DNA of 64,000 nucleotides from Aquimarina mytili (GTDB lineage: Bacteria; Bacteroidota; Bacteroidia; Flavobacteriales; Flavobacteriaceae): assembly GCF_016735115.1 (NCBI RefSeq), contig NZ_JAERQJ010000002.1:310001-374000 (forward strand). Direction: 5' to 3'. Each line of letters begins with the position of its first letter. Positions within the stretch are counted from its first letter, which is position 1. The translations under genes were made by a program, and so were the position numbers. Positions 7,783-17,647 of this stretch are shown here, one piece after another. Below the pieces are notes generated by a model. The model made no database searches, was not told where the DNA came from, and saw only the letters and a list, made by a program, of their open reading frames with translations.

Positions 7783-9204
7783 ATGAAAAAATACACATTA
7801 TTTCTTCTAGCATTCGTTTTACATATTTTCAACACATATTCTCAGCAGTTTACTGATCAAGTAAAAACATTTGTTGCAGTAAAAGATAGTGTTATTGTAA
7901 TTAAAAATATTACATTAATAGATGGTACAGGCGGTGCTATTAAAAACAATCAAACCGTAATAATTGATACGAATAAAATTCAAAGTATTGGTGATTCTTC
8001 ATCAATCAAGGTTCCTTCAAATGCTAAAGTCATTGATGGTACCGGAAAAACAGTAATTCCTGGTTTGGTCATGTTACATGAACATATGTTTTATCCACAA
8101 CCCTTTGAAAATTGGTTTAGTGTTGGACAAATGACTTTTACGTTTCCAAGACTATACTTAGCCGGAGGTGTTACTATGATGAGAACGGCCGGTAGCATTC
8201 AACCACAAACCGATTTAAATGTAAAAAAATGGATTTCTGAAGGTAAAATGACAGGGCCAAAAATGCATATTACTGGACCTTTTATAGAACGAGAAGGATA
8301 CCAAATTCCTGAATTAGGGTTTATTGATGGCACTAGTGAAGTAGCCAAGTTAGTAAACTATTGGGCTGATAAAGGAGTAACTTCTTTCAAAGTATATAAT
8401 CACATTACAAGAAAAGACTTAAAAATATGTGTAGAAGAAGCTCATAAACGAGGCCTAAAAGTAACTGGTCACCTATGCTCTGTTACTTATGAAGAAGCCT
8501 CTGATATTGGCATTGATAATCTTGAGCATGGATTTATGGTTTCAAGTGATTTTATGGAAAACAAGGAACCTGATATGTGCGATCCTTTTGAAGCACGAAA
8601 AGCAATTACAGTAACTCCTGAAAAAGATGAAAAAGTAGGTGCGTTAATCAAAAAATTAATTCAAAATAATACTGTAATTACTACGACACCAGTGGTTTTT
8701 GAACCCTATACAAATCATGAGATGGTTCCTGGTGGTGGGCAAGAGGCCTTAGCCCCCCATGTACTGGAAAGAATTAAAAAAACTTATCAAAGAAACATCA
8801 ATAAAGATTCTACAACCACAGTTAGATTTCATAAGAACATGAAATGGGTTAAACGCTTTTCTGAAGAAGGAGGACTATTAGTGGCCGGAACAGATCCTAC
8901 AGGAGCAGGAAGAACCGTAGCTGGATATGCAAATCAACGCACAATAGAAATTTTGGTTGAGGCTGGATTTAGTCTACCTGAAGCTATCAAAATATGTACA
9001 CTTAATGGTGCCACTTTTCTAAATCAAAATAAGACAACAGGTACTATAGAACCAGGGAAAACTGCAGATCTAGTATTAATCAATGGTAATCTGGAAAAGG
9101 ATATTAAAAATATCAGAAAAATGGAGATTGTATTCAAAGATGGTGTTGGCTTTGATTCAAGAAAATTATTTGAGTCTGTGAAAGGAAAAATAGGGCTAAA
9201 TTAA
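7783..9204 (+). CDS. Exported amidohydrolase family protein
   Basis: 473-residue metal-dependent hydrolase of the amidohydrolase/prolidase-like superfamily. A signal peptide (about residues 1-21, ending NTYSQQ) predicts periplasmic location. The N-terminal beta-sandwich reads LIDGTG and VIPGLVMLHEHMF, giving metal ligands His 99 and His 101; further ligands fit TGHL, LEHG and the C-terminal GTDPTG. The C-terminus ends with the family pattern GTIEPGKTADLVLINGN. It probably forms a unit with the P1 peptidase upstream. Relatives cleave dipeptides, imides or other cyclic amides, so the substrate stays open. Confidence 0.9.
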   Translation: MKKYTLFLLAFVLHIFNTYSQQFTDQVKTFVAVKDSVIVIKNITLIDGTGGAIKNNQTVIIDTNKIQSIGDSSSIKVPSNAKVIDGTGKTVIPGLVMLHEHMFYPQPFENWFSVGQMTFTFPRLYLAGGVTMMRTAGSIQPQTDLNVKKWISEGKMTGPKMHITGPFIEREGYQIPELGFIDGTSEVAKLVNYWADKGVTSFKVYNHITRKDLKICVEEAHKRGLKVTGHLCSVTYEEASDIGIDNLEHGFMVSSDFMENKEPDMCDPFEARKAITVTPEKDEKVGALIKKLIQNNTVITTTPVVFEPYTNHEMVPGGGQEALAPHVLERIKKTYQRNINKDSTTTVRFHKNMKWVKRFSEEGGLLVAGTDPTGAGRTVAGYANQRTIEILVEAGFSLPEAIKICTLNGATFLNQNKTTGTIEPGKTADLVLINGNLEKDIKNIRKMEIVFKDGVGFDSRKLFESVKGKIGLN

Positions 9205-9486
9205 GAGGTTTTTAACAAAATTTTAATCCGTAAAGCTTTACAAACCACAAATTCAATACAAATCATAAAAACCTAAATACCAATCATTTAATACAATCAA
9301 TTTTTAGAAAATCTGTTTTTTTCAAAAATACTTATTAACACCACACACTTTATCTTAAAAAAAAGCGTTTTAACGAATAACAACTATGTAATTAAACCCA
9401 AAATAATTAAGTTGTGAAAATTCGCTATTAATTTGGATTCAATATTCAAAGAAACAGTTTCTGTTTTCGCACAAAACTCGCTAACT

Positions 9487-9942
9487 ATGAGAAAAAACAA
9501 TGTATTCGCTGTATTATTCCTTGTTATTACAGGAATGTACGCTCAACAAGAAGATCAATTTTCTACACCAATTACCGAATCAAATCTAACAGAAGAAAAA
9601 GAAATTCAATATTCAACATCAGTAAATATGTCTCCCACATATGATGTTAAATATTCCATACAGAAATATGAAGAAATGATTCAAAGAAGTAAAGAACTGA
9701 CTTCTAAACTTGTAGAGTATGATAAACTTATTAAAAGTGGATCTATGAAGAGGAAACAAGAAAAGAATTGGAAGAGAGATGTAATGGAAGCTAAACTCTT
9801 AAATTTCAGAATTGAAGATTTTAATAAAGTATATAGAAGTGGTAATTACCCTATGGTCAATTACTTAAGCATACAAGCATTGAACAATTACGATGATTTT
9901 GCGAAGACTCTTGAGGATGCCGTTCAGTATGCTGGTTTTTAA
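9487..9942 (+). CDS. Small exported protein of unknown function
   Basis: 151 residues from ATG 9487, chosen over an upstream in-frame TTG (9433) because it begins a clean signal peptide (MRKNNVFAVLFLVITGMYAQQ without the last residue as context; cleavage near Ala 19). The mature protein is Lys/Glu-rich and mostly helical-looking, with YEEMIQRSKELTSKLVEYDKL and a basic stretch KRKQEKNWKRD. No known domain was recognised. A strong hairpin follows the gene. Confidence 0.7.
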   Translation: MRKNNVFAVLFLVITGMYAQQEDQFSTPITESNLTEEKEIQYSTSVNMSPTYDVKYSIQKYEEMIQRSKELTSKLVEYDKLIKSGSMKRKQEKNWKRDVMEAKLLNFRIEDFNKVYRSGNYPMVNYLSIQALNNYDDFAKTLEDAVQYAGF

Positions 9943-9992
9943 TATTTAAAAACATATTTTGCCATAATAAATCAATAGATATACTGGCATAA

Positions 9993-10027
9993 AACAATCC
10001 CCGGCTCCATTGGTTCCGGGGATTGTT
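9993..10027 (+). terminator. Terminator-like hairpin after the small exported protein gene
   Basis: Perfect 12-bp arms (aacaatccccgg, 9993-10004, and ccggggattgtt, 10016-10027) with an 11-base loop. The tail is only mildly T-rich, but the GC-rich stem stands out in AT-rich DNA and lies 50 bases past the stop codon. Confidence 0.7.
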
Positions 10028-10143
10028 CATTTAAAGATAAACTGCAAGCAAAATTCTATTAAAAATTAAAAAGTATATACAAAAAGGGATTCATTAATAA
10101 TTTTTTGATGCATTTTTGCAAAACATAACTTAAGCTTGTTATA

Positions 10144-10722
10144 ATGAATATTGAAAAAGAGCTTTATAAGCGTAGTGAGTCCAAATGTGAATTATCTGGT
10201 ACTACAGAAGATCTAAGAATATATGCAGTACCAAAATCGCCAAATTCGGGATTAGAATCACATATTCTTATCTCTCAAATCTGCTTAGAACAGATCGAAG
10301 ATCTATCGCTTATGGATCCAAATCACTGGCGTTGTCTTAATGAAAGTATGTGGAGTGAAGTGCCTGCAGTACAGGTAATAGCTTGGAGAATGCTTAATCG
10401 CTTAAAAAACGAAGGATGGCCGCAGGATTTACTAGATATGTTATATCTTGATGATGAAACACTAGCATGGGCTAAAGCAGATGGCGATGGTGAAGAGGAT
10501 AGTGACGCTATAAAACACATGGATTCTAATGGCGTACAACTAAAAGCTGGAGATGCGGTAGTTTTAATCAAAGATTTAGACGTAAAAGGAGCTAATTTTA
10601 CAGCTAAACGAGGCACCGCGGTACGTAACATATCATTGGTTCATGACAATCCAGAACATATTGAAGGGCGGGTTAATGGCCAACATATCGTAATTCTAAC
10701 AAAATTTGTAAAAAAGTCATAA
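10144..10722 (+). CDS. PhnA/YjdM-like protein
   Basis: 192-residue homologue of the PhnA (YjdM) family, whose cellular role is uncertain despite its historical link to phosphonate operons. Residues about 10-55 correspond to the N-terminal zinc ribbon, but two of the four expected cysteines are replaced (CELSG instead of CxxC, and SQIC in the second knuckle), so the zinc site is probably lost. NHWRCLNESMWSE and AVQVIAWRML follow, then the C-terminal SH3-like domain (GDAVVLIKDLDVKG, TAKRGTAVRNI). It is single-gene and converges on parC with a shared terminator. Confidence 0.85.
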   Translation: MNIEKELYKRSESKCELSGTTEDLRIYAVPKSPNSGLESHILISQICLEQIEDLSLMDPNHWRCLNESMWSEVPAVQVIAWRMLNRLKNEGWPQDLLDMLYLDDETLAWAKADGDGEEDSDAIKHMDSNGVQLKAGDAVVLIKDLDVKGANFTAKRGTAVRNISLVHDNPEHIEGRVNGQHIVILTKFVKKS

Positions 10723-10740
10723 GAATTATTAGTGACCAAC

Positions 10741-10774
10741 AAAAAACCTGTGGACTACTGTTCACAGGTTTTTT
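10741..10774. terminator. Bidirectional terminator between PhnA-like gene and parC
   Basis: Twelve-bp arms (aaaaaacctgtg, 10741-10752; cacaggtttttt, 10763-10774) with a 10-base loop and T runs on both strands, located 18 and 19 bases from the two stop codons. Confidence 0.9.
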
Positions 10775-10793
10775 TATATCATAAGTTTATATT

Positions 10794-13463
10794 CTAAAAT
10801 AAACTTGCCTGTTCGCCTTCTCCTGTTTCTGGATCATCATTAGGAGTTTCTGGAGTAATATCTTCTACTTTTTTAACAGGTTGCGCCGGCACATTTTCTT
10901 CTTCTACAACCTCTATCTCCTCGGCGGGTAGTGGCTCTGGTTCTTCATATGGTAACGGATCCAGCAAATTAATTTGCTTTACTTTATGAGTAGTTAGTTG
11001 ATTTCCTTGTGCTTTAGCTCCTTTAATGGCAATAAACTCTTCCAGGTTTATTTCTTCATTGGGTCGTTGATCTTTTCCTCGAAGTTTATTAAAAATAACC
11101 TCAGCTATAGGCTTATAATCTGTTGAAACGACTTCTAAAAATGACTTTGGACTATCAGAAATAAATGATTCTTCTCGTTCAGAATTTTCGATAAGAAAAC
11201 GCTTCACATAATAACGCTCTTTCTCTCCATCCCAATAAATTGCTGATATTGGTTTTTTAGGTTTCCACTTTTCCAAAACAATCATATCCGAATTAAAATG
11301 TAAAGTCATTTCAGGAATGATTGTTTTTGCAATTCCATTTTGAGTAATCACAAGCAACCTATCTTCTCCTCTAAATTCTCCTAATAATTCACCTCGACCA
11401 TCCACATTAAGGCGTTGTACAGTATCATCAAACCAAATTTTACGCGGTTTTAATGTAGAAATACCTTGTTCTTTTAGCTCAATTCTCTTTATGTTATACT
11501 TGGTAACAATATTTCCTTTTACTCCTCTTCCTTTGATCATTAAATCAGCAAAATCAAGGTCAAATTTAAGTTTCTTAATACTTCCGGCCTGACGTAAGAA
11601 AATTGTAATTACTTCGGCCTCACCGTTTGGATTAGCAGAGAAATAAGTCACTTTAGAACTTTTCTTACCTTGCGTAAGATCATATTCTTTATCACGGGTA
11701 ACCCCTGTAACCGCAAACCTTTTAACATAAGAAGCTCCTCCTCTACCATCTTGATAAATCATGTTATAGATGGTGCGCTTATCTTTCTTTTTAAATACAG
11801 CTACATGCATGATATTCTTTCCAATAAAGGTTTTAGACCCCACTTTAGTGATCATCATTTTACCTTCTTGTGTAAAACAAATAATATCATCGATATCTGA
11901 ACAATCAGTTACATATTCATCTCTTCGCAATGATGTACCTATAAATCCTTCTTCTCGGTTCACATAAAGTTTAGTATTGCGAATAACTACTTTTGTAGCT
12001 TCAATATCATCAAATATCTTAATTTCTGTTTTGCGCTCTTTATCTTTGCCGTAAGTGGTTTTTAATCGTTTAAAATAATCGATTGCAAACTCGATAAGAT
12101 GTTCTAAATTATGTTTTACTTGTGCTATATCAGCCTCAAGCGCTTCTATCTTTTGTTGCGCTTTATCTATATCGAACTTAGAGATTCGTTTAATTCGTAT
12201 TTCGGTCAATCGAACGATATCTTCTTCTGTTACTGCACGTTTTAAGTGCTTTATATGTGGCTTAAGACCTTTATCGATAGCTTCTATAACTCCTTCCCAG
12301 GTTTCAACTTCTTCAATATCTCGATAGATACGGTTTTCGATAAATATTCTTTCTAAAGATGCAAAATGCCACTGTTCTTGTAACTCGTCTAACTGAATTT
12401 CAAGTTCTTTTTTTAATAGTTCTACTGTATTATCTGTAGAACGACGTAGCATTTCTGAAACACCAATAAAATTTGGCTTATTTTCTTCAATAACACACCC
12501 TAACGGAGAAATAGAAACTTCACAATTGGTAAATGCATATAATGCATCAATTGTCTTATCCGGTGAAATCCCTGAAGGAAGATGTACCAATATTTCAACT
12601 TCTGCTGCTGTATTATCTTCTATTTTCTTGACCTTGATTTTCCCTTTATCATTGGCCTTAAGAATTGAATCTATTAACGATGTTGTGGTGGTCGAAAAAG
12701 GAATCTCTGTAATAACCAATGTATTTTTATCAAGCTGCGAGATTTTAGCACGTACTCTCACCTTACCTCCTCGATTACCATCGTTGTAGTTCGTAAAATC
12801 AGCAATTCCTGAAGTTGGAAAATCAGGTAAAATAGTAAAACGTTTGCCTTGTAAATGTTTTATAGAGGCATTTATAAGTTCAATAAAGTTATGCGGAAGT
12901 ATTTTAGTACTCAGTCCTACCGCAATACCTTCTGCTCCTTGAGCTAATAATAATGGAAACTTTACCGGAAGATTGATAGGCTCCTTTTTTCTTCCATCAT
13001 AAGATAATTGCCAATCAGTAACCTTTGGGTTATAAACAACATCAAGTGCAAATTTAGATAAACGAGCTTCGATGTAACGTGAAGCTGCTGCTCTATCCCC
13101 AGTAAGAATGTTACCCCAGTTACCCTGCATATCGATTAACAGGTCTTTCTGACCTATTTGTACCATCGCATCAGAAATACTGGCATCACCATGTGGGTGA
13201 TACTGCATGGTATGCCCCACAATATTAGCCACTTTATTATATCGACCATCATCAAGATCCTTCATTGAATGAAGAATACGACGCTGCACTGGTTTTAAAC
13301 CATCCTCTATTGCTGGTACCGCTCGTTCCAGGATTACGTATGATGCATAATCCAGAAACCAATCTTTATACATTCCTGTTACCTTAGTGATAACTTCTTG
13401 TGGATTGTGATCTTCGGGTGTTGATTCGTGATGTAATTCTTCGTTTTCGTTTTCCAAATCCAT
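10794..13463 (-). CDS. parC: DNA topoisomerase IV subunit A
   Basis: 889-residue breakage-reunion subunit of a type IIA topoisomerase, which passes duplexes through a double-strand break to decatenate chromosomes. The catalytic Tyr is residue 130 in RAAASRY; the preceding quinolone-pocket region reads YHPHGDASISDAM. C-terminal beta-pinwheel repeats follow (for example EGKMMITKVGSKTF, GRGVKGNI), and an acidic Pro/Glu-rich tail ends the protein. It is assigned to topoisomerase IV rather than gyrase because it lies next to parE on the same strand (93-base gap), an arrangement known in Flavobacteria, and no clear gyrase box is visible. Confidence 0.88.
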   Translation of the reverse strand: MDLENENEELHHESTPEDHNPQEVITKVTGMYKDWFLDYASYVILERAVPAIEDGLKPVQRRILHSMKDLDDGRYNKVANIVGHTMQYHPHGDASISDAMVQIGQKDLLIDMQGNWGNILTGDRAAASRYIEARLSKFALDVVYNPKVTDWQLSYDGRKKEPINLPVKFPLLLAQGAEGIAVGLSTKILPHNFIELINASIKHLQGKRFTILPDFPTSGIADFTNYNDGNRGGKVRVRAKISQLDKNTLVITEIPFSTTTTSLIDSILKANDKGKIKVKKIEDNTAAEVEILVHLPSGISPDKTIDALYAFTNCEVSISPLGCVIEENKPNFIGVSEMLRRSTDNTVELLKKELEIQLDELQEQWHFASLERIFIENRIYRDIEEVETWEGVIEAIDKGLKPHIKHLKRAVTEEDIVRLTEIRIKRISKFDIDKAQQKIEALEADIAQVKHNLEHLIEFAIDYFKRLKTTYGKDKERKTEIKIFDDIEATKVVIRNTKLYVNREEGFIGTSLRRDEYVTDCSDIDDIICFTQEGKMMITKVGSKTFIGKNIMHVAVFKKKDKRTIYNMIYQDGRGGASYVKRFAVTGVTRDKEYDLTQGKKSSKVTYFSANPNGEAEVITIFLRQAGSIKKLKFDLDFADLMIKGRGVKGNIVTKYNIKRIELKEQGISTLKPRKIWFDDTVQRLNVDGRGELLGEFRGEDRLLVITQNGIAKTIIPEMTLHFNSDMIVLEKWKPKKPISAIYWDGEKERYYVKRFLIENSEREESFISDSPKSFLEVVSTDYKPIAEVIFNKLRGKDQRPNEEINLEEFIAIKGAKAQGNQLTTHKVKQINLLDPLPYEEPEPLPAEEIEVVEEENVPAQPVKKVEDITPETPNDDPETGEGEQASLF

Positions 13464-13556
13464 AAATAATTGCTGGGGCTATTTTAAAAGTTACAGAGTA
13501 TCAAGATTAGCTTAATTTAAATTAATTCTTAACTCGTAATTCATAAATCGTATTCC

Positions 13557-15416
13557 TTATATTTCTTCCTCTACGGTATCCAATTCTACTTTTAGATTAT
13601 CAATAATAAATTCTTGTCGTTGTGGTGTGTTTTTTCCCATGTAGAACGACAATAGTTCTTCAATAGACTTTTCTTTATCGAGCATTACCGGATCCAATCG
13701 TATATCCTCTCCAATAAAATGTACAAACTCGTCTGGTGAAATTTCTCCTAATCCTTTAAATCGTGTTATCTCAGGTTTACCAGATAATTTAGCTATAGCA
13801 TCTCTTCTTTCTTGTTCAGAATAGCAATAAATGGTTTCTTTTTTGTTTCTCACCCTAAATAATGGGGTTTGCAAAATATACAAATGACCTTCTTTAATGA
13901 CTTCTGGAAAAAATTGCAAAAAGAATGTAATTAATAACAATCTAATGTGCATTCCGTCGACATCGGCATCGGTTGCTATTACGATATTATTATATCTTAA
14001 ATCTTCTAATGATTCTTCGATATTTAAAGCTGCTTGTAAGAGATTGAATTCTTCATTTTCATATACAATCTTTTTACTCATATTATAGCTATTCAGCGGT
14101 TTTCCGCGTAAGCTAAATACGGCTTGTGTATTTACGTCACGAGATTTGGTAATTGATCCACTTGCAGAGTCACCCTCTGTAATAAACAATGTGCTTTCTA
14201 AATTACGGTCTTTTTTACTGTCGGTAAGATGGACACGGCAATCTCTAAGCTTTTTATTATGTAAATTTGCTTTTTTAGCTCGTTCTTTAGCAAGTTTACG
14301 AATTCCAGATAGATCCTTTCGCTCACGTTCGGCTTGTAATATTTTACGTTGTAAGTTTTCTGCTGTATCTTGGTTTTTGTGTAAAAAATTATCAAGATAT
14401 TTCTTTACAAAGTCATTAATATACGTCCTTACCGTGGGTAGACCGCCTCCCATATCGGTTGATCCCAATTTTGTTTTGGTCTGACTCTCAAAAACTGGCT
14501 CCATGACCTTGATACTAATCGCAGACACTATAGATTTACGAATATCACTAGCTTCATAGTTTTTACCATAAAACTCTCTAATCGTTTTTACTAATGCTTC
14601 TCGAAACGCTGCTTGATGGGTACCTCCTTGAGTGGTATGCTGTCCATTTACAAAAGAATGGTATTCTTCACTGTATTGTGTTTTACTATGTGTTATAGCT
14701 ACTTCTATATCATCACCTTTTAAGTGAATAATATCGTACAACCTATCTTCTTGATTGATATTATCAGAAAGTAAATCTTTCAATCCATTTTCTGAAAAAT
14801 ACTTCTCTCCATTAAAAATTATGGTCAACCCTGGGTTTAGATATACATAATTTTTAAGCATTTTGGCTACATACTCAGTCCGGTATTTGTAATGCTTAAA
14901 AATTGAATCATCGGGTACAAAGGTAACTTTAGTACCTCGTCTACGAGAGGTCTCTTCTAAACTATCCTTGTTAGTAAGGTTTCCTTTTTCGAACTCTGCC
15001 GAGGCTGATTTACCGTCTCTAGTAGACTCTACTCTAAAATAAGTTGACAATGCATTTACCGCTTTAGTACCAACTCCATTTAAACCTACAGATTTTTTGA
15101 AGGCACGAGAATCATATTTACCTCCGGTATTCATTTTTGAAACCACATCTACTACCTTACCTAGTGGAATCCCACGTCCGTAGTCTCTTACGATAACTTT
15201 ATCTCCTTGTATAGATATTTCTATCGTTTTGCCAGCACCCATAACATACTCATCAATTGAGTTGTCGAGTACTTCCTTCAATAATATATAGATCCCGTCA
15301 TCTGCAGATGATCCATCGCCTAACTTACCAATATACATTCCCGGCCGCATACGGATATGCTCTTTCCAGTCGAGGGATCGTATATTATCTTCGGTATATT
15401 TGGTTTCCTTGCTCAT
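13557..15416 (-). CDS. parE: DNA topoisomerase IV subunit B
   Basis: ATPase subunit partner of the adjacent parC. Start ATG 15416 ([17 protein letters not shown]) was preferred to the in-frame ATG at 15455 because homologues I recall begin there and the extra 13 residues are not family-like; this gives 619 residues. RMRPGMYIG, the GHKL ATP-binding residues in [16 protein letters not shown] and [14 protein letters not shown] are at the N-terminus, and the TOPRIM motif ITEGDSASG with [10 protein letters not shown] is C-terminal. Order parE then parC in transcription suggests one operon. Confidence 0.9.
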   Translation of the reverse strand: MSKETKYTEDNIRSLDWKEHIRMRPGMYIGKLGDGSSADDGIYILLKEVLDNSIDEYVMGAGKTIEISIQGDKVIVRDYGRGIPLGKVVDVVSKMNTGGKYDSRAFKKSVGLNGVGTKAVNALSTYFRVESTRDGKSASAEFEKGNLTNKDSLEETSRRRGTKVTFVPDDSIFKHYKYRTEYVAKMLKNYVYLNPGLTIIFNGEKYFSENGLKDLLSDNINQEDRLYDIIHLKGDDIEVAITHSKTQYSEEYHSFVNGQHTTQGGTHQAAFREALVKTIREFYGKNYEASDIRKSIVSAISIKVMEPVFESQTKTKLGSTDMGGGLPTVRTYINDFVKKYLDNFLHKNQDTAENLQRKILQAERERKDLSGIRKLAKERAKKANLHNKKLRDCRVHLTDSKKDRNLESTLFITEGDSASGSITKSRDVNTQAVFSLRGKPLNSYNMSKKIVYENEEFNLLQAALNIEESLEDLRYNNIVIATDADVDGMHIRLLLITFFLQFFPEVIKEGHLYILQTPLFRVRNKKETIYCYSEQERRDAIAKLSGKPEITRFKGLGEISPDEFVHFIGEDIRLDPVMLDKEKSIEELLSFYMGKNTPQRQEFIIDNLKVELDTVEEEI

Positions 15417-15623
15417 AAAATTTTGGGTAGAATGCCTGCTAATATAAGGTTTCACTTACAAAATTAAAACAGCCCCTCTACAAAGTAATTAACAAATCTA
15501 TAACGGATTTTGTTGATTATTTGGTATGCAAGGTTTTACGCATTATTTGATCTAAAACCATCTGCAAATGGAAATATCTGTATTTTTACATTGTATAGAG
15601 TAATTAGCTTTAATTAAATATGA

Positions 15624-16502
15624 ATGAAGAAAAGGCTTTTTACCTATTTTCAAAAACTAGATAAGTTCAAAAGAATTAGAGAAAAAAACCAAAACCCATT
15701 GTTAAAAATTATACTGAAAATAACGTCAAAAATTCTCTTGTTTATTTTTCTGGCTATAATTTCTCAAATCGGTGGAATTATTTATTTAATAAGTCTTATT
15801 ATAACTAAAAGATGGAGATGGAATTCTACATTTAAACCTTTTATCATTTTTATTGGGCTGTACCTGTTTTCAACATTCCTAATTATTCCATTCATCGCCC
15901 CTATTTTTGGACGAGAGCAAGTAAAACACACCGATCTGATAGGACCAACAAATTATATGACCGTTTTATTGAATAGAAATTATGTTAGCCCACAACTAAA
16001 TGAACTTCTATTACAAACAGAAAAAGAATTGAATGGATCTGGTATTAAAATACATTATTTAGATGCCAATTTTCCGTTTATAAATAAATTTCCTCTTCTT
16101 CCACACCTCAGTCATAATGATGGAAAGAAAATCGACATTAGTTTGATTTATGAAACAAAAAGTGGAGAACTAACGTATAAACAAAAATCAATAAGTGGTT
16201 ATGGTGTGTTTGAAGCCCCTAAATCAAATGAATATAATCAAATCGATACATGCCTAAACAATGGTTATTTTCAATATGATTATCCAAAGTACTTGACTTT
16301 TGGCAGGATAAACACAGAATTAATTTTCTCTAAAAAAGGAACCAAAACATTAATAAAAAGCATCTTAAAGAATAAAAAATTAGAAAAGTTATTTATAGAA
16401 CCGCATCTCAAGAAAAGAATGAAATTAGTGAACCCTAAAATACGCTATCATGGTTGCAGAGCAGTTCGACACGATGATCATATACATATCCAGGTAAGAT
16501 AA
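15624..16502 (+). CDS. Membrane-anchored LAS/MepA-like metallopeptidase (predicted)
   Basis: 292 residues with two or three membrane segments (about 30-60 and 73-94) and a C-terminal domain outside the membrane core. The domain carries the LAS-superfamily zinc signature: His 164-x6-Asp 171 (SHNDGKKID) and His 286-x-His 288 inside RHDDHIHIQV, four residues from the C-terminus. E. coli MepA (peptidase family M74) ends with a very similar GHDAHMHVRL and uses the same first motif, so a murein endopeptidase-type hydrolase is the best guess. A pair of cysteines (210, 278) could be disulphide-bonded in the periplasm. No similarity search was possible, and overall identity to MepA looks low. Confidence 0.65.
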   Translation: MKKRLFTYFQKLDKFKRIREKNQNPLLKIILKITSKILLFIFLAIISQIGGIIYLISLIITKRWRWNSTFKPFIIFIGLYLFSTFLIIPFIAPIFGREQVKHTDLIGPTNYMTVLLNRNYVSPQLNELLLQTEKELNGSGIKIHYLDANFPFINKFPLLPHLSHNDGKKIDISLIYETKSGELTYKQKSISGYGVFEAPKSNEYNQIDTCLNNGYFQYDYPKYLTFGRINTELIFSKKGTKTLIKSILKNKKLEKLFIEPHLKKRMKLVNPKIRYHGCRAVRHDDHIHIQVR

Positions 16503-16671
16503 AAATACACGATTGGTATAATTTAGAGTATTACATTAATAGCTCCTATCCTACTATTGATATAGAAGTGTAAGACCGAATACTATTTCCTGATATGCAA
16601 TCAAAAAGAGTTATATTCGATTTTATTCCTATATTCGGAATCATATTAAAGCCCTAAAATTTTACCAAATA

Positions 16672-17535
16672 ATGAGAAATTTGTTCTTAAGTCTTTTAGC
16701 TACTCTTATCTTATTTTCTTGTAGCGACGATGATGAAACTACTACTGTATCCCCTAAGTTAATCGTAAAACTTGTTGTTGATAGCGACCAAGTTCGTTTG
16801 GGGAATAATGGCTCTCCTGCAGAAATTCCGGCGGGTAATGCTGCTCAAAATCCAATTTTTAATTCAATTTCTGCTCATTATCTGGAGTTTGCACAAAATT
16901 CAAATACGTTGTTAGGAAATGGTGCAGTACTATATCAAGCAGCAGAGACTACTGCTGGCGGGGAAAATGCTATAGATTTTGAAAAATCAAATGTAGTTGC
17001 CCCTGGTGATATTTTTATAGAAATTCCGTTAAAAAATATCACTCCTGGTTCGTATGAGTGGGTTCGCCTTTCGCTTTCGTATCAAAATTATGATGTTGAG
17101 TTTTATTTCAATGACATTCCTTTTACGGGAACGGTTGCCAGTTTTGTTGGATTCAATAATTATATCACTCAATATACCGTGAAAAACGAACAGGTAACGG
17201 TAAATGAAAATAAACCTCAAGGATATTGGGGGTTTGAAACCGTAACTGGTGTACTAACAGGACAAGCTCCGGAAGGTGCTACAACGGTTCCAAATCCATT
17301 ATTTGCTACTTCTCCAATACCTCAAGGCTCTTGTGTCGTGACAGGGAACTTTGACTCTAACTTAGTGATTACTGGTCAAGAAACAAATGATATTATGGTA
17401 ACACTATCGTTATCTATCAACAAAAGTTTTGAATGGATAGATGCAAACGGAAATGGCAAATGGGATGTAGAGCCAAACGCGGGAGAGAATATTGTTGATA
17501 TGGGATTAAGAGGTTTAGTACCCTCGTACCAATAA
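16672..17535 (+). CDS. Lipoprotein of unknown function with a calcium-type loop
   Basis: 287 residues, lipoprotein signal LILFSCSDDD with Cys 17 as the lipidation site followed by Asp residues, a feature often seen in exported Bacteroidota lipoproteins. The rest is beta-rich without a recognised domain. Near the C-terminus, DANGNGKWD matches the D-x-N/D-x-N/D-G-x-W/I-x-D calcium loop of the EF-hand/dockerin kind. It stands alone between the LAS-type peptidase and an alcohol dehydrogenase gene. Confidence 0.75.
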   Translation: MRNLFLSLLATLILFSCSDDDETTTVSPKLIVKLVVDSDQVRLGNNGSPAEIPAGNAAQNPIFNSISAHYLEFAQNSNTLLGNGAVLYQAAETTAGGENAIDFEKSNVVAPGDIFIEIPLKNITPGSYEWVRLSLSYQNYDVEFYFNDIPFTGTVASFVGFNNYITQYTVKNEQVTVNENKPQGYWGFETVTGVLTGQAPEGATTVPNPLFATSPIPQGSCVVTGNFDSNLVITGQETNDIMVTLSLSINKSFEWIDANGNGKWDVEPNAGENIVDMGLRGLVPSYQ

Positions 17536-17647
17536 AAATTTTTCTGAAATAAAGTACCATTTCCCACTACGTCTTATGGGTAAACATATAGATGCTCTAT
17601 ACCTTATTTTTTTTGTAATTTCATGGTAGTAAAGAAACAAGAGAATT

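Noticed and set aside
9433-9486. Upstream TTG start for the small exported protein
   Set aside because: It would put 18 non-signal residues in front of a clean signal peptide that begins at ATG 9487.
15417-15455. Longer parE start at 15455
   Set aside because: The 13 additional residues do not look like ParE; ATG 15416 starts the conserved N-terminus.
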